Shown here one piece after another: positions 26,126 through 34,402 of a DNA stretch of 64,000 nt. The notes below the pieces were generated by a model. That model ran no database searches. It saw nothing but the letters and a program-made list of their open reading frames with translations, and had not been told where the DNA came from. Positions within the stretch are counted from its first letter, which is position 1; each line of letters starts with the position of its first letter. This DNA comes from Acinetobacter sichuanensis (lineage in GTDB: Bacteria; Pseudomonadota; Gammaproteobacteria; Pseudomonadales; Moraxellaceae), in NCBI RefSeq assembly GCF_003024515.2, contig NZ_PYIX02000014.1, positions 1-64,000 on the forward strand. The letters are read 5' to 3'. Position numbers and translations under genes: made by a program.

Positions 26126-27355
26126 TTAGTCAATCACTAAACCCGACTTTAATTCGTCCTTATAATAGTCGGTATTAAACTCATTTGCTATATTAAGATC
26201 AAAATAATAAAAGGTATCTAGGTTATTAGCTAAAAGTGTTTTAACAAATTCATGGCTACCATTAACGTTTTCAATAGAATCTAAAGTAGGCTTTATACTA
26301 AAACCACTATGGCCTCTCCACTTTCGCCCATAAAAGTTAGAAGCAGTATCTTTACCAGCATGTCCAAAAGCACCAGCTATCACAAACTTATCAATACCCT
26401 TTACCTTAGCATTTGCAATACATTGATGCCTTGTACTGTATAAAGTAGGTCGTTGATCTTCATTAGTTAAAACCTTGCCTCTAAGCTTAAAGTAATTGAT
26501 ATAACTTAAACGTAAACGCTCTTGCAGTATTTTAATAAAAGTCTGTTTTTCATCCCATCCAAAGGTATAGCCACTAGTTTTATTTAAACTAGATACCTTT
26601 CTCACATACCTATTTAGCAAGTTCCAATAAAGGTATATCTTTTCTTGATCTTCATGTTTAAGGTCATCAAGTATTAAATACCTTTTAAGTCCATTAGCCC
26701 GACCATGTGTAGCCTTGCCATTTTCCACAATCATGATCAGTTTTGGTCCTTTTACTGCACAACAGAATGAAACGGAAAACCACTCAACAGGACGCAATCC
26801 AACAACAAGATTGGCATCAACAAAAGCAACCATCATCCGATCAAACTCACTAACCCTGGTGTTACTCTCGTTCTTATGCTCGAATTCTCTTACCAAGTAG
26901 TTGTAAAACGTGCGTTCAAAGTACTTTGTTTTCAGCTCAGAAGTACGCTTAGGTTTGTCCTTATTAGCTGTATATTTTGTGTTAATGATTCTTAAATATA
27001 ATTCTTCTAAAAAATATTCATCAAAACCAGCATCTATATCTTCATCATTAATAGAGCCATTATTTAGCTCATTAAGCTTTAGACCGATTCCATACACTAA
27101 ATATGCACGATATGTTCTAAATGTAGATTCCGCGTAATAACCATTTTCAGATTTAGTTTTAAATTCAGAATATATGTTTTCATATAACATTTTTAAATCT
27201 AGCTCTGAACTATCTAAATGTTTATCAATTTTTTGCTTAAGCTCAATATCATATTTGGTCTTAGTAGAATACGGAAAATCTTCTATACGACTTGTGTATT
27301 CTTTTAATGTCTTTGGATAGCTATTAGGATTCTCAAAACTGCTCACCACTACCAC
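26126..27355 (-). CDS. Tyrosine recombinase (phage integrase family)
   Basis: A 409-aa protein with the tyrosine-recombinase catalytic set in order: R188 in GLRPVEW, a lysine in the beta-hairpin region (about 214-224), YSTRH (R309, H310), H332 in GAFGHAG, and Y342 in NFYGRKW. The first box-II histidine is replaced by tyrosine (Y306), as in some members. The N-terminal 170 residues are a helical DNA-binding region. Its stop directly abuts the dotJ start. Being first in the transfer operon, it might resolve plasmid dimers, invert a segment or act as regulator; the target site is unknown. Two tandem repeats lie 67-109 bases upstream. Confidence 0.8.
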   Translation of the reverse strand: MVVVSSFENPNSYPKTLKEYTSRIEDFPYSTKTKYDIELKQKIDKHLDSSELDLKMLYENIYSEFKTKSENGYYAESTFRTYRAYLVYGIGLKLNELNNGSINDEDIDAGFDEYFLEELYLRIINTKYTANKDKPKRTSELKTKYFERTFYNYLVREFEHKNESNTRVSEFDRMMVAFVDANLVVGLRPVEWFSVSFCCAVKGPKLIMIVENGKATHGRANGLKRYLILDDLKHEDQEKIYLYWNLLNRYVRKVSSLNKTSGYTFGWDEKQTFIKILQERLRLSYINYFKLRGKVLTNEDQRPTLYSTRHQCIANAKVKGIDKFVIAGAFGHAGKDTASNFYGRKWRGHSGFSIKPTLDSIENVNGSHEFVKTLLANNLDTFYYFDLNIANEFNTDYYKDELKSGLVID

Positions 27356-27421
27356 CCTTTATCCACATGCAAAACATGAGCACATACTACAACGTTAAAC
27401 ACCTTTCTAAAAGTACTCGTT

Positions 27422-27464
27422 AAAACGTTTTTCACTTTAAGCAAAATGTTTTTCACTTTTAAGC
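27422..27464. repeat. Tandem 21/22-bp repeat, putative operator
   Basis: Two adjacent copies of AAAAYGTTTTTCACTTT followed by (T)AAGC, differing at one base plus one extra T. They lie 67-109 bases upstream of the recombinase start, a typical place for a repressor or recombinase binding site. Confidence 0.6.
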
Positions 27465-27782
27465 CCAATAAATGCGAATGTCTTTTTTGACTCCTCTCTT
27501 GTTAGTACAGTGGAAAAATCAAAAAAATGAAGTTGAGAAATCATAAAAACACAGTGGTCCTTTTTTACAGTGAAGTGCTTGATATGCATAGTTTCAATAG
27601 TCTTTTGCCAGTTGCGATGCCTTAAATTTTTAGGGAAAAATACGACTCTAAGCCTATCATTATTGCAGTTTAATTGGTGTTTAAGGTGTCAAATCTTTAT
27701 ATTTAAGATGCACAGCACTAAACCATAAGATAGGTTTTTATAAGTAGCAGCTTTAATGTCTTTAAACTTTTAAATTAGGAAT

Positions 27783-27792
27783 GGTATATACC
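27783..27792. promoter_or_regulatory. GTATATAC palindrome in divergent region
   Basis: Perfect palindrome GGTATATACC in the dotJ-dotD divergent region. It is far (430 bases or more) from either start, unlike the other copies. Confidence 0.4.
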
Positions 27793-27934
27793 AAGATGCA
27801 TTTTTTCTTCAAACAGTTTTTATCAATTTATTTAATATTAAAGAAGCTGGCTTATAAATAAATTGCATTATCACCAATAATATTTTTAATATTAATTAAA
27901 AAAAGCATATTAACATCTTTATTAATATACTTCT

Positions 27935-27960
27935 ATACTGTAAAATATAAATTACAGTAT
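27935..27960. repeat. 9-bp perfect inverted repeat
   Basis: ATACTGTAA (27935-27943) and TTACAGTAT (27952-27960) around an 8-base AT loop. No T-tract follows, so a protein-binding site is more likely than a terminator. Confidence 0.55.
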
Positions 27961-28433
27961 TAATAATATTTTAATTAAAAAAAGAATAAATGTACTTTGT
28001 TATTTTCTGTATAAATTATATTCTAAAAAAAGAACAAAAAAGAATAGAAAAGATAATAAAAAGAAAGAATAAGACTATAAAGGAATATAAAAGACGTCTA
28101 GCAAACTATAAGAGCTCATTTACTCTCTATAATTGATTGAAAAAAGTACGTTGTATTTCCATTTCAGATAGGTACTACTAAAAAAAAGCATTGTTTTGGA
28201 CAGACAATGCACTTAAAAAGAGTATTTTTTACAGATTTGTCTTGTTTAGGCCAGGTACGACTGCCTGAAGAACGCCCTTAGATATACGTTAAAGCTTATA
28301 AATTAGGTTTAAGCGAGTGCCTAAAAGTCGGCTTTATACCTTTTAATGGATTTTTTATAATTAATAAAGTGCATTTTAATAGTTTTTAGACTAAAATCAT
28401 TTTGTCTTTATACCCACTTAATCCGGAGTAAAA

Positions 28434-28880
28434 ATGAAGCACAATAAAAAACTTTTAAGCGTTCTTGTAATTGGTTTAATGATGTCTGGGTGTGCTAGTC
28501 GTGATGTAACGCAATTAAACGTAGCAAGCCCTTTATCTATTATATCTGAAGCATCTCAAGAGGCTTTAATTGCACAACAGAACTTAAAGAACTCTTCTGC
28601 AATTCAAATGCAAACTGTTCAGAAGAAACAAGGTAGCATCAACCATGACCTTTTAAATATCGACTACATAGGCGATCCAATACCTTTAATTAAAAGTATT
28701 TCTAGCCAATACGGATACCGTTTTGTAGAAGCTGGTCCTACTCATGAGCTTCCAATTGTTAATTTTAATAAAAAGCGTCTTACTGGTGTAGAAGCTTTAC
28801 GCGATGTTTCTGCATATTTAAATACTGCTTCGATAACTCTAGATCATCAAAATAAAAGTATTTTATTGACTTATAACTAA
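28434..28880 (+). CDS. dotD: DotD (TraH)-like outer-membrane lipoprotein
   Basis: 148 aa. A lipoprotein signal peptide ends in the lipobox LMMSGC (C20), followed by a short linker and a C-terminal secretin-N-like domain (about residues 80-148: DPIPLIKSISSQYGYRF and VEALRDVSAYL segments). This is the architecture of DotD and IncI TraH, which help place DotH in the outer membrane. CCGGAG precedes the ATG at good spacing. It is the first gene of a plus-strand operon dotD-dotC-dotB-icmT-parM. Confidence 0.85.
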   Translation: MKHNKKLLSVLVIGLMMSGCASRDVTQLNVASPLSIISEASQEALIAQQNLKNSSAIQMQTVQKKQGSINHDLLNIDYIGDPIPLIKSISSQYGYRFVEAGPTHELPIVNFNKKRLTGVEALRDVSAYLNTASITLDHQNKSILLTYN

Positions 28881-28917
28881 TACCCTTTAAATCCTTTTAT
28901 ACATATCTGGAGTTTTT

Positions 28918-29727
28918 ATGGACTACTCTAATAATGCTTCATTACAAGAGCTACTAAACCCATCTAACCAGTCTTCTTTAGAAGTTCATGTTAGTAATGT
29001 TGAACAGCAAGCTCGTTATGAAGCCATGCTTGAATTAGTTAAGCAAAAAGGTATTAAGTTAGGGATCAATACTTATTTAAGCAACGCTCGTGAGGTCATC
29101 AAAAGCCAAGAGCGTAACCTTGATACAATCTTTAACTTTAAACCTTACATGATCAAAGATGTTGTTGTTCCCCCGGTTATTATTGAATCAAAAGATGTAA
29201 CTGAGACACCTAATGCCATGTCGTACAAGACGACTAAGCAGACTTATAAAATCTTGAAACAAGCTCGTTTCAGTACTCGTGCACCTGATTGGCGTCAGTA
29301 CCTTGTTTTCCCTACACTTGATAGCAATGTTGATTACGTGACTTTCATTCCGAAAGAAATGTTACCAGCTAACGAACAAGAACGAAAAATATGGAAAGAG
29401 ACTGCTGCTAAGTCTTATGAAATGGGTTTAGTTGAGGGCCGAAATATTGTTGAAGATGCAGTAGATCGTCTTAAACGAGATTATTTGGGGATGGTTACTT
29501 TCCATAAGTTTGTTTTAGAGGGCAAGTTATCAATGCCAGCAATTAGCAGTCAATCACTGGCTGTTTCTTCTACACAAGACACTATTGCTCTTGATATGAA
29601 ATTGCTTCAAATCCAACAATTACCGCAGTTCAATTCAAATATTGAAACTTGGAAACCAATTCTCCAACCTGAACAAATTGCACCTAGCTATCAAATTCCA
29701 AAAATTAACCTTGTTAGCGAACCTTAA
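28918..29727 (+). CDS. dotC: DotC (TraI)-like channel protein without lipobox
   Basis: A 269-aa protein that matches DotC/IncI TraI in its central and C-terminal part: a WRQYL motif (about 123-127) and the characteristic VDRLKRDYLGMVTFHKFVLE stretch (about 185-204). DotC is normally an outer-membrane lipoprotein binding DotH. Here the protein starts MDYSNNASLQ with no hydrophobic signal and no cysteine, and the upstream sequence offers no longer start. CTGGAG sits 5 bases before this ATG. Either the signal was lost, export differs, or DotC works without lipidation here. Confidence 0.82.
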   Translation: MDYSNNASLQELLNPSNQSSLEVHVSNVEQQARYEAMLELVKQKGIKLGINTYLSNAREVIKSQERNLDTIFNFKPYMIKDVVVPPVIIESKDVTETPNAMSYKTTKQTYKILKQARFSTRAPDWRQYLVFPTLDSNVDYVTFIPKEMLPANEQERKIWKETAAKSYEMGLVEGRNIVEDAVDRLKRDYLGMVTFHKFVLEGKLSMPAISSQSLAVSSTQDTIALDMKLLQIQQLPQFNSNIETWKPILQPEQIAPSYQIPKINLVSEP

Positions 29728-29754
29728 GTTCGCTAACTCAATTGGAAGTTTTAA

Positions 29755-31050
29755 ATGCAAATGAAGGTTTCGACATTAAAAGCAAAATCTGCATTATTTG
29801 ATGTTAACAAGATTAAAGGATCTGAAAATAAGATTCTGACAGCTACCAAAGACATTCGCAAAGACTACGATTCTAGCCGTGGTTTTGGTTTGGCTACATT
29901 AACAGCCATAACGACATACAAAGATCCGAAACAAGGGTTTAAAAGTCGCGATGAATTTGAAAGTCTTCTATATGAAGCATTAGCTCATGGTGCTTCAGAT
30001 ATTTTCATTAGTCCAGATCGCCCCATCACAATGATGAAAGACTTGGAGTTATATTCGTTAACACACCGTATTATCAATCGTGATGAAGCTCTACACATCC
30101 TAAGAACGATTGCTGATGAAAATGCCTACTTAGTCCTTATTAATAATAAGTTTATTAATAAGGCATATCGTATTCTGCAGAAAGACGCTTCAGGTAAGGA
30201 AACTCGTTATAACTTTCGTGTGAACGTATCTCGAACTTCGTATCGTGGATCTGGAGATTCTTTTCAGATAACGTTACGTACAATTTCTGGCATTCCCCCT
30301 CACTTTTCAAAAGTGGGTTTAGATGAAGATTTCATTAAAAGATCGCTACCTCACAATGGTTGCTACATCATTGGCGGAATCACTGGTTCTGGTAAAAGTA
30401 CAACACTAGCTTCAAATATTCGCTATGTGTTGGAAAATAATACTCATATTCGTGGAAATATTTTGACTCACAACGAGCCTATCGAATACGAGTATGACGC
30501 AATTGAAAGCACACACAGTATTGTTAGTCAAAGCGAAATCCCCAATAACTTCGAGACTTTTGCGGATGCAAATAGAGAGGCGATGCGTAGACGTCCTGCT
30601 GCAGTTGAAATCGGTGAATTGCGAGATAAAGAAACAATTTCTGCAGCTCTAGAACTTTCTTTAACTGGCCACCCTGTTTTTGCAACGGTTCACGCAACCA
30701 CCGTAGACAAAATTATTCCACGTATGTTGAAGCGCTTTAAGCATGAAGAACATCTTCAGGCTGCAGCTGACATTATTGGTTCAGTTTATACATTGATTGC
30801 TCAACGTCTTGTTAAAGATGTGAACGGCAAGGTATTTGCTGTAAGGGAACACTTAATTTTATCACCTCAACTGAAAGAAGAATTGCTTTTAATTGATGAT
30901 ATTCATGCTCAACAGAAGTTTATTCGAGAGTTAATGATTAATTCTGATGGTTCAGATCCAAACATCAGTAAGAGTTTCAGGAAACAAGCTGACGATCTAC
31001 TCAAAGCTGGTCGTTTGCATGAAGACTACTATTACAAACTGATTTATTAA
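29755..31050 (+). CDS. dotB: DotB (TraJ)-like secretion ATPase
   Basis: A 431-aa hexameric ATPase of the VirB11/PilT group. The Walker A motif GGITGSGKST lies at 207-216, an Asp-box-like HNEPIEYEYD segment follows, then Walker B AVEIGELRD and the His box GHPVFATVHATT. DotB/TraJ docks on DotO at the cytoplasmic face and supplies energy for channel opening. GGAAG lies 6 bases before ATG 29755; ATG 29761 is an alternative. It is co-transcribed with dotC (27-base gap) and icmT. Confidence 0.92.
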   Translation: MQMKVSTLKAKSALFDVNKIKGSENKILTATKDIRKDYDSSRGFGLATLTAITTYKDPKQGFKSRDEFESLLYEALAHGASDIFISPDRPITMMKDLELYSLTHRIINRDEALHILRTIADENAYLVLINNKFINKAYRILQKDASGKETRYNFRVNVSRTSYRGSGDSFQITLRTISGIPPHFSKVGLDEDFIKRSLPHNGCYIIGGITGSGKSTTLASNIRYVLENNTHIRGNILTHNEPIEYEYDAIESTHSIVSQSEIPNNFETFADANREAMRRRPAAVEIGELRDKETISAALELSLTGHPVFATVHATTVDKIIPRMLKRFKHEEHLQAAADIIGSVYTLIAQRLVKDVNGKVFAVREHLILSPQLKEELLLIDDIHAQQKFIRELMINSDGSDPNISKSFRKQADDLLKAGRLHEDYYYKLIY

Positions 31051-31059
31051 GAGGCGAAT

Positions 31060-31329
31060 ATGGATGATCAATATGCACACTGGTCGCAATTTAGATTAAA
31101 TCTAATCCTATGGGGCGGTTTAAACGGATATTTGTTTATACCTTTTCTAGCTGTTGTTATTAAGTTTTCCTTGTTCAAACTTATGCTTTTCATCGGCTTG
31201 ATAGTAGCAACATTGGTTATTGAAAAAGTATTTAAATACAAATACAGCTATATCCCCTCTGCTCTTAGACGCTTAGTTTTTGGGGGCAATAAATACACTA
31301 GACGCGGTAGAAGACGTTACTCGTTGTAA
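31060..31329 (+). CDS. icmT: IcmT (TraK)-like small membrane protein
   Basis: 89 aa, the normal length of IcmT. It has an aromatic HWSQFR start, two membrane helices (about 22-38 and 40-58), and the typical basic tail YIPSALRRLVFGGNKYTRRG. IncI traK occupies the same place directly after traJ. IcmT is an inner-membrane component needed for transfer or pore function; its exact role is unclear. Spacing to dotB is 9 bases. Confidence 0.8.
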   Translation: MDDQYAHWSQFRLNLILWGGLNGYLFIPFLAVVIKFSLFKLMLFIGLIVATLVIEKVFKYKYSYIPSALRRLVFGGNKYTRRGRRRYSL

Positions 31330-31355
31330 ATCTTGAAAAATTGAAAGGTAAACTT

Positions 31356-32462
31356 ATGAAAAATACTCAAAATGAAAAACCAGCGATTGAAGAACGTTAT
31401 ATTGTTCTAGGTATTGATGATGGACATGGCGGTACAAAGCTTTATGCTGGTCTAGATCAAGATGGAAATGAAATCAAACTGACTATTCCTAGTATTGCTT
31501 ATTCAGGAAAAGTCCTCACTGGCGAAGAGGATTCTACTGACTATTATGTGGTTAAAGTAAATGAAAACTTTTATACAGTTGGTAAGAAGATCAATAGTAG
31601 TGTTCCTCTGGATACCAGAACAGACGAATACCCGACATCTGAATATAACAAGGCACTAATACACCAGGCAATTAAGGCCTATATTGACCATATCGGAACA
31701 TATGATGGTAGAGCGTTTGCAATCGCTACTTCACTTCCTGTTAGTCGCTATTACACACCTGAAAAAACCAAAAACATGCCACTTATTGATATGAAAACTA
31801 ATTTTCTACTCAATGGTGATGTTTGCTTCAACTTAAAAGATCATAAAGCTGGTAAACCGCTTAATATCATTAAAAGACATATTGTTAAATGTGAAGCTCA
31901 AACAGCTTATTTTAATGAGATTATTGATGTACACGGAAACGGTTCAGAAGATAGTGATCTTTTAATAAGTTCTGAATGTGCTGTAATCGATATTGGCGGT
32001 AAAACCACTGATATTGTAGTCACATTAGATGGAGGAAACATGCTTGATGGCCATCGTTCTACATCACGTAACCTTGGTATTCTTACCATCTATGAACGAA
32101 TCACTAGCTTAATTCTTGAATCTGGCTATAAAACAGTTAACGCTAACTGGCTAGATTTCGCACTAAAATCTGGAACTTATGGTATAGGATCTCAAGCCAA
32201 AGATATTACAGGTTTAATTCAGCAAGCTAAAAACGAATTCATGATCGAATTAAATAACTTTATCTCTAAACAGATCGGTGGAGGCGATGATTTAGCATTA
32301 GTATTATTTTGTGGAGGCGGTGCAGCTTTTCTTGAAAAAGAGATTAAAGAAAAGTACGACTTACCGAACGTAAGAATCGCTGAATCACCAGAGTACGCCA
32401 ATGCTAAAGGTTTATATAAGTTAGCTAAATACATGTATAAAATGTACGCAGAAATCAAATGA
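31356..32462 (+). CDS. parM: ParM/StbA-like actin-type partition ATPase
   Basis: The frame starts at TTG 31341, but GAAAGGT lies 7 bases before ATG 31356 (MKNTQNEKP), giving 368 aa. It has the actin-fold phosphate loops: GIDDGHGGTK near residue 20, IDIGGKTTDI in the middle, and the adenosine motif LFCGGGAAFL near the C-terminus. ParM proteins form filaments that push plasmid copies apart. It follows the dot genes by 26 bases and overlaps its 3' neighbour by 4 bases (ATGA), so it seems to be expressed from the transfer operon. Confidence 0.82.
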   Translation: MKNTQNEKPAIEERYIVLGIDDGHGGTKLYAGLDQDGNEIKLTIPSIAYSGKVLTGEEDSTDYYVVKVNENFYTVGKKINSSVPLDTRTDEYPTSEYNKALIHQAIKAYIDHIGTYDGRAFAIATSLPVSRYYTPEKTKNMPLIDMKTNFLLNGDVCFNLKDHKAGKPLNIIKRHIVKCEAQTAYFNEIIDVHGNGSEDSDLLISSECAVIDIGGKTTDIVVTLDGGNMLDGHRSTSRNLGILTIYERITSLILESGYKTVNANWLDFALKSGTYGIGSQAKDITGLIQQAKNEFMIELNNFISKQIGGGDDLALVLFCGGGAAFLEKEIKEKYDLPNVRIAESPEYANAKGLYKLAKYMYKMYAEIK

Positions 32463-33286
32463 CAGATTCAAACTACATACAACTATCCTATCAATTAATT
32501 CACTTAACAAGAGAAGATCTTGATGTGATTAGTAATGTTAATAGAAATCTACCAGGTCTAGACTTAAACGCTTTTAGTTTAAGTCTGCTGTATTTAGGAT
32601 TTATCTTTTGTACTGACAAGCAGAAGATTTTTCTAAATGCGCCAGTGCAAAATGAAATAGACGAGACGTTTGCACAGCCTGTACGAATGAAAATAGATAA
32701 AAATGCAAATCAAAAACTATTTAATTCAATTAAAAAACATCCTCAAGGAAAGCTTCGTAGAAATTACATAACTGCTGTTTTACATGCTGGTATAGCGGTT
32801 CTAATTGAGCTTTCATACCTTTATAAGTTGTATGAAGTTAATGAGGATATGGCAAGCCTATATTCTGTCAATTCTTTCCTATTAAGGTTTGGCTTAAGTA
32901 CTTGTGTTGAAACATACACCAAGTTTAATACTGCTTACTATGTGTACGATATTGAATATCTTGAAAAAAAGTATCTTGATCATATATCCATACAAATACC
33001 AGAAAGTAGTAAGGAGCAAATTGAACAATCACCTAAAAAGCCCGTAACTAATTCTATCAAGAGCAAGGAGGTTCCTGTTCAAAAAGCAGTTAAGATAAAG
33101 GAAGCTAAACATACTGAACATAAAAACATTCAGGACCACTCCCCTACCGTTGAAACATCTCAAAATACCGAAACGTCCGAAATTAACAATGCTAAACCAA
33201 GTCAAAACGTATCTGAATCAAAACCAGTAACCAATCCAAGTAGTTCGGATTGGCTTAACCAGACTTTTAATCCAGATCTATTATAA
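32459..33286 (+). CDS. Unknown partner of ParM-like gene (ParR candidate)
   Basis: A 275-aa protein whose ATG overlaps the parM stop (ATGA), so the two are translationally coupled. The N-terminal 170 residues are helical and compact; from about 175 onward the protein is disordered and rich in K, S, T, P and Q, ending in a short conserved-looking motif (SSDWLNQTFNPDLL). Its position is that of ParR, the adaptor linking ParM to the centromere, but classical ParR proteins are smaller (about 100-130 aa) and I see no ribbon-helix-helix. ParR is therefore a positional guess. Confidence 0.55.
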   Translation: MTDSNYIQLSYQLIHLTREDLDVISNVNRNLPGLDLNAFSLSLLYLGFIFCTDKQKIFLNAPVQNEIDETFAQPVRMKIDKNANQKLFNSIKKHPQGKLRRNYITAVLHAGIAVLIELSYLYKLYEVNEDMASLYSVNSFLLRFGLSTCVETYTKFNTAYYVYDIEYLEKKYLDHISIQIPESSKEQIEQSPKKPVTNSIKSKEVPVQKAVKIKEAKHTEHKNIQDHSPTVETSQNTETSEINNAKPSQNVSESKPVTNPSSSDWLNQTFNPDLL

Positions 33287-33312
33287 AAAAAACCGGCAAT
33301 GCCGGTTTTTTT
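33286..33312. terminator. Bidirectional terminator between parM and parB operons
   Basis: AAAAAAACCGGC-AAT-GCCGGTTTTTTT: a perfect stem with an A-tract on one side and a T-tract on the other, so it terminates transcription from both convergent operons. Confidence 0.9.
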
Positions 33313-33331
33313 CATTCAAAGTTTTGAAACT

Positions 33332-34393
33332 TCAATCATTCAAGCTCTTAAAAAACTCTTCAATTTTTCTAGCTTTCTCTTCTGTAATATCTGCATCCAA
33401 GGCTACTCGCAACTTAAGTACACTCTTACCTTTGGTACCACATTCAGAACTCATAGAACCAAATTTAACGCCCTTATCTGTCTTAAAATCGAATTTAATC
33501 TTACTCGGTTGTTCTTCAGTAGTAGCTTCTTCAGTTTTTTCAGGCTTAGTCGCCTTATTTGCTTTTTCTTCTTCACTCAAAATAGCTATAAATCCTTTAT
33601 GACGCTTGCCCGTGGATTTAAATTCTTCAACGTATTTATCCCATTCTGGTCTTAACAAGTCGAAAATTGCTTTTTCAGTTTTAGTTTCTAAAGCTTTATT
33701 TATTGCGGTATTCACTTCTTGAGCAATATATCCAGAAATTAGCTCAGGATCTTCGTTCAAAGAGTCCAAAATGAACTCAGGTAAGTCTAGAATATATTTG
33801 AGACGGAAATACTTCGACTTATCAATCGCAAATTTTTCAGTAACAAATTCATAACTTTCAAAAGGATAACCAAACTCTTCACATAATTGCTTGATTTTTA
33901 ATATGCTTTCAAAATCTGAAAGATTTTGTCTAGCAGTATTATCCAATAAAGCTGTTATAGCAGCTTTATCATCATTCATAGATGTTTTAACTAAAGCAGT
34001 AATTCTCTTGAGCTTTAAAATCTCTTTAATTGCTCTAAAACGTCTCTCACCAGCAATTAACTCGTAACGATTACCCTTCTGTCGAACTGTAATCGGGTTA
34101 ATTTGTCCATTAGTTTCTATATCAGCAGCCAAAATTGGCAACTTCTCATATACACGTTTATTCATGATACGTGGTTGATAAGGTGATGGATCAATTAAAT
34201 CAATGTCGATTGATTCTAAATGAGATCCGCTAACAATATTTTTTGTTTCTCGCTTAGCTAGTGGGTTAAGACTCCCCTCTTCTATGGTTGGAGTCGCTGT
34301 ATTTTCTTTTACATCAGTAACTTGAGCATCACTCCCTGTTGCATTAGCAACAGATGTTTTTTTCATGCTTTTTACTTTATCTTTAAAGTTCAT
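33332..34393 (-). CDS. parB: ParB partition protein
   Basis: 353 aa. The ParB/Spo0J nuclease-like domain is clear: DPSPYQPR (about residues 50-57), NGQINPITVR (about 75-84) and the signature GERRFRAIK (about 98-106), which binds CTP in this family. A helix-turn-helix region follows (about 140-200) and an acidic tail. It would bind the plasmid centromere and stimulate ParA. The stop-start gap to parA is 9 bases, a normal parAB operon with parA first. Confidence 0.92.
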   Translation of the reverse strand: MNFKDKVKSMKKTSVANATGSDAQVTDVKENTATPTIEEGSLNPLAKRETKNIVSGSHLESIDIDLIDPSPYQPRIMNKRVYEKLPILAADIETNGQINPITVRQKGNRYELIAGERRFRAIKEILKLKRITALVKTSMNDDKAAITALLDNTARQNLSDFESILKIKQLCEEFGYPFESYEFVTEKFAIDKSKYFRLKYILDLPEFILDSLNEDPELISGYIAQEVNTAINKALETKTEKAIFDLLRPEWDKYVEEFKSTGKRHKGFIAILSEEEKANKATKPEKTEEATTEEQPSKIKFDFKTDKGVKFGSMSSECGTKGKSVLKLRVALDADITEEKARKIEEFFKSLND

Positions 34394-34402
34394 ATCAGCA
34401 CC

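Larger units (their letters stand above)
27356..28433. other. Large divergent control region
   Basis: About 1.1 kb of very AT-rich DNA between the minus-strand recombinase/dotJ operon and the plus-strand dotD operon. I see no convincing gene; only frames of about 35 codons. It holds tandem repeats (27422-27464), a GGTATATACC palindrome (27783-27792), a 9-bp inverted repeat (27935-27960), a purine-rich plus strand around 28025-28105, and a GCATTGT/ACAATGC inverted repeat near 28189-28210. It must carry the promoters of both operons and could hold oriT or a recombination site, although there is no direct proof of either. Confidence 0.6.

Noticed and set aside
27460..27640. Short frames of 33-35 codons on both strands in the divergent region
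   Set aside because: Weak or distant ribosome sites and no protein-like pattern; chance frames in AT-rich DNA are expected.
32459..33286. Calling the ParM partner parR outright
   Set aside because: Only position supports it; length and the lack of a visible ribbon-helix-helix argue against a firm name.
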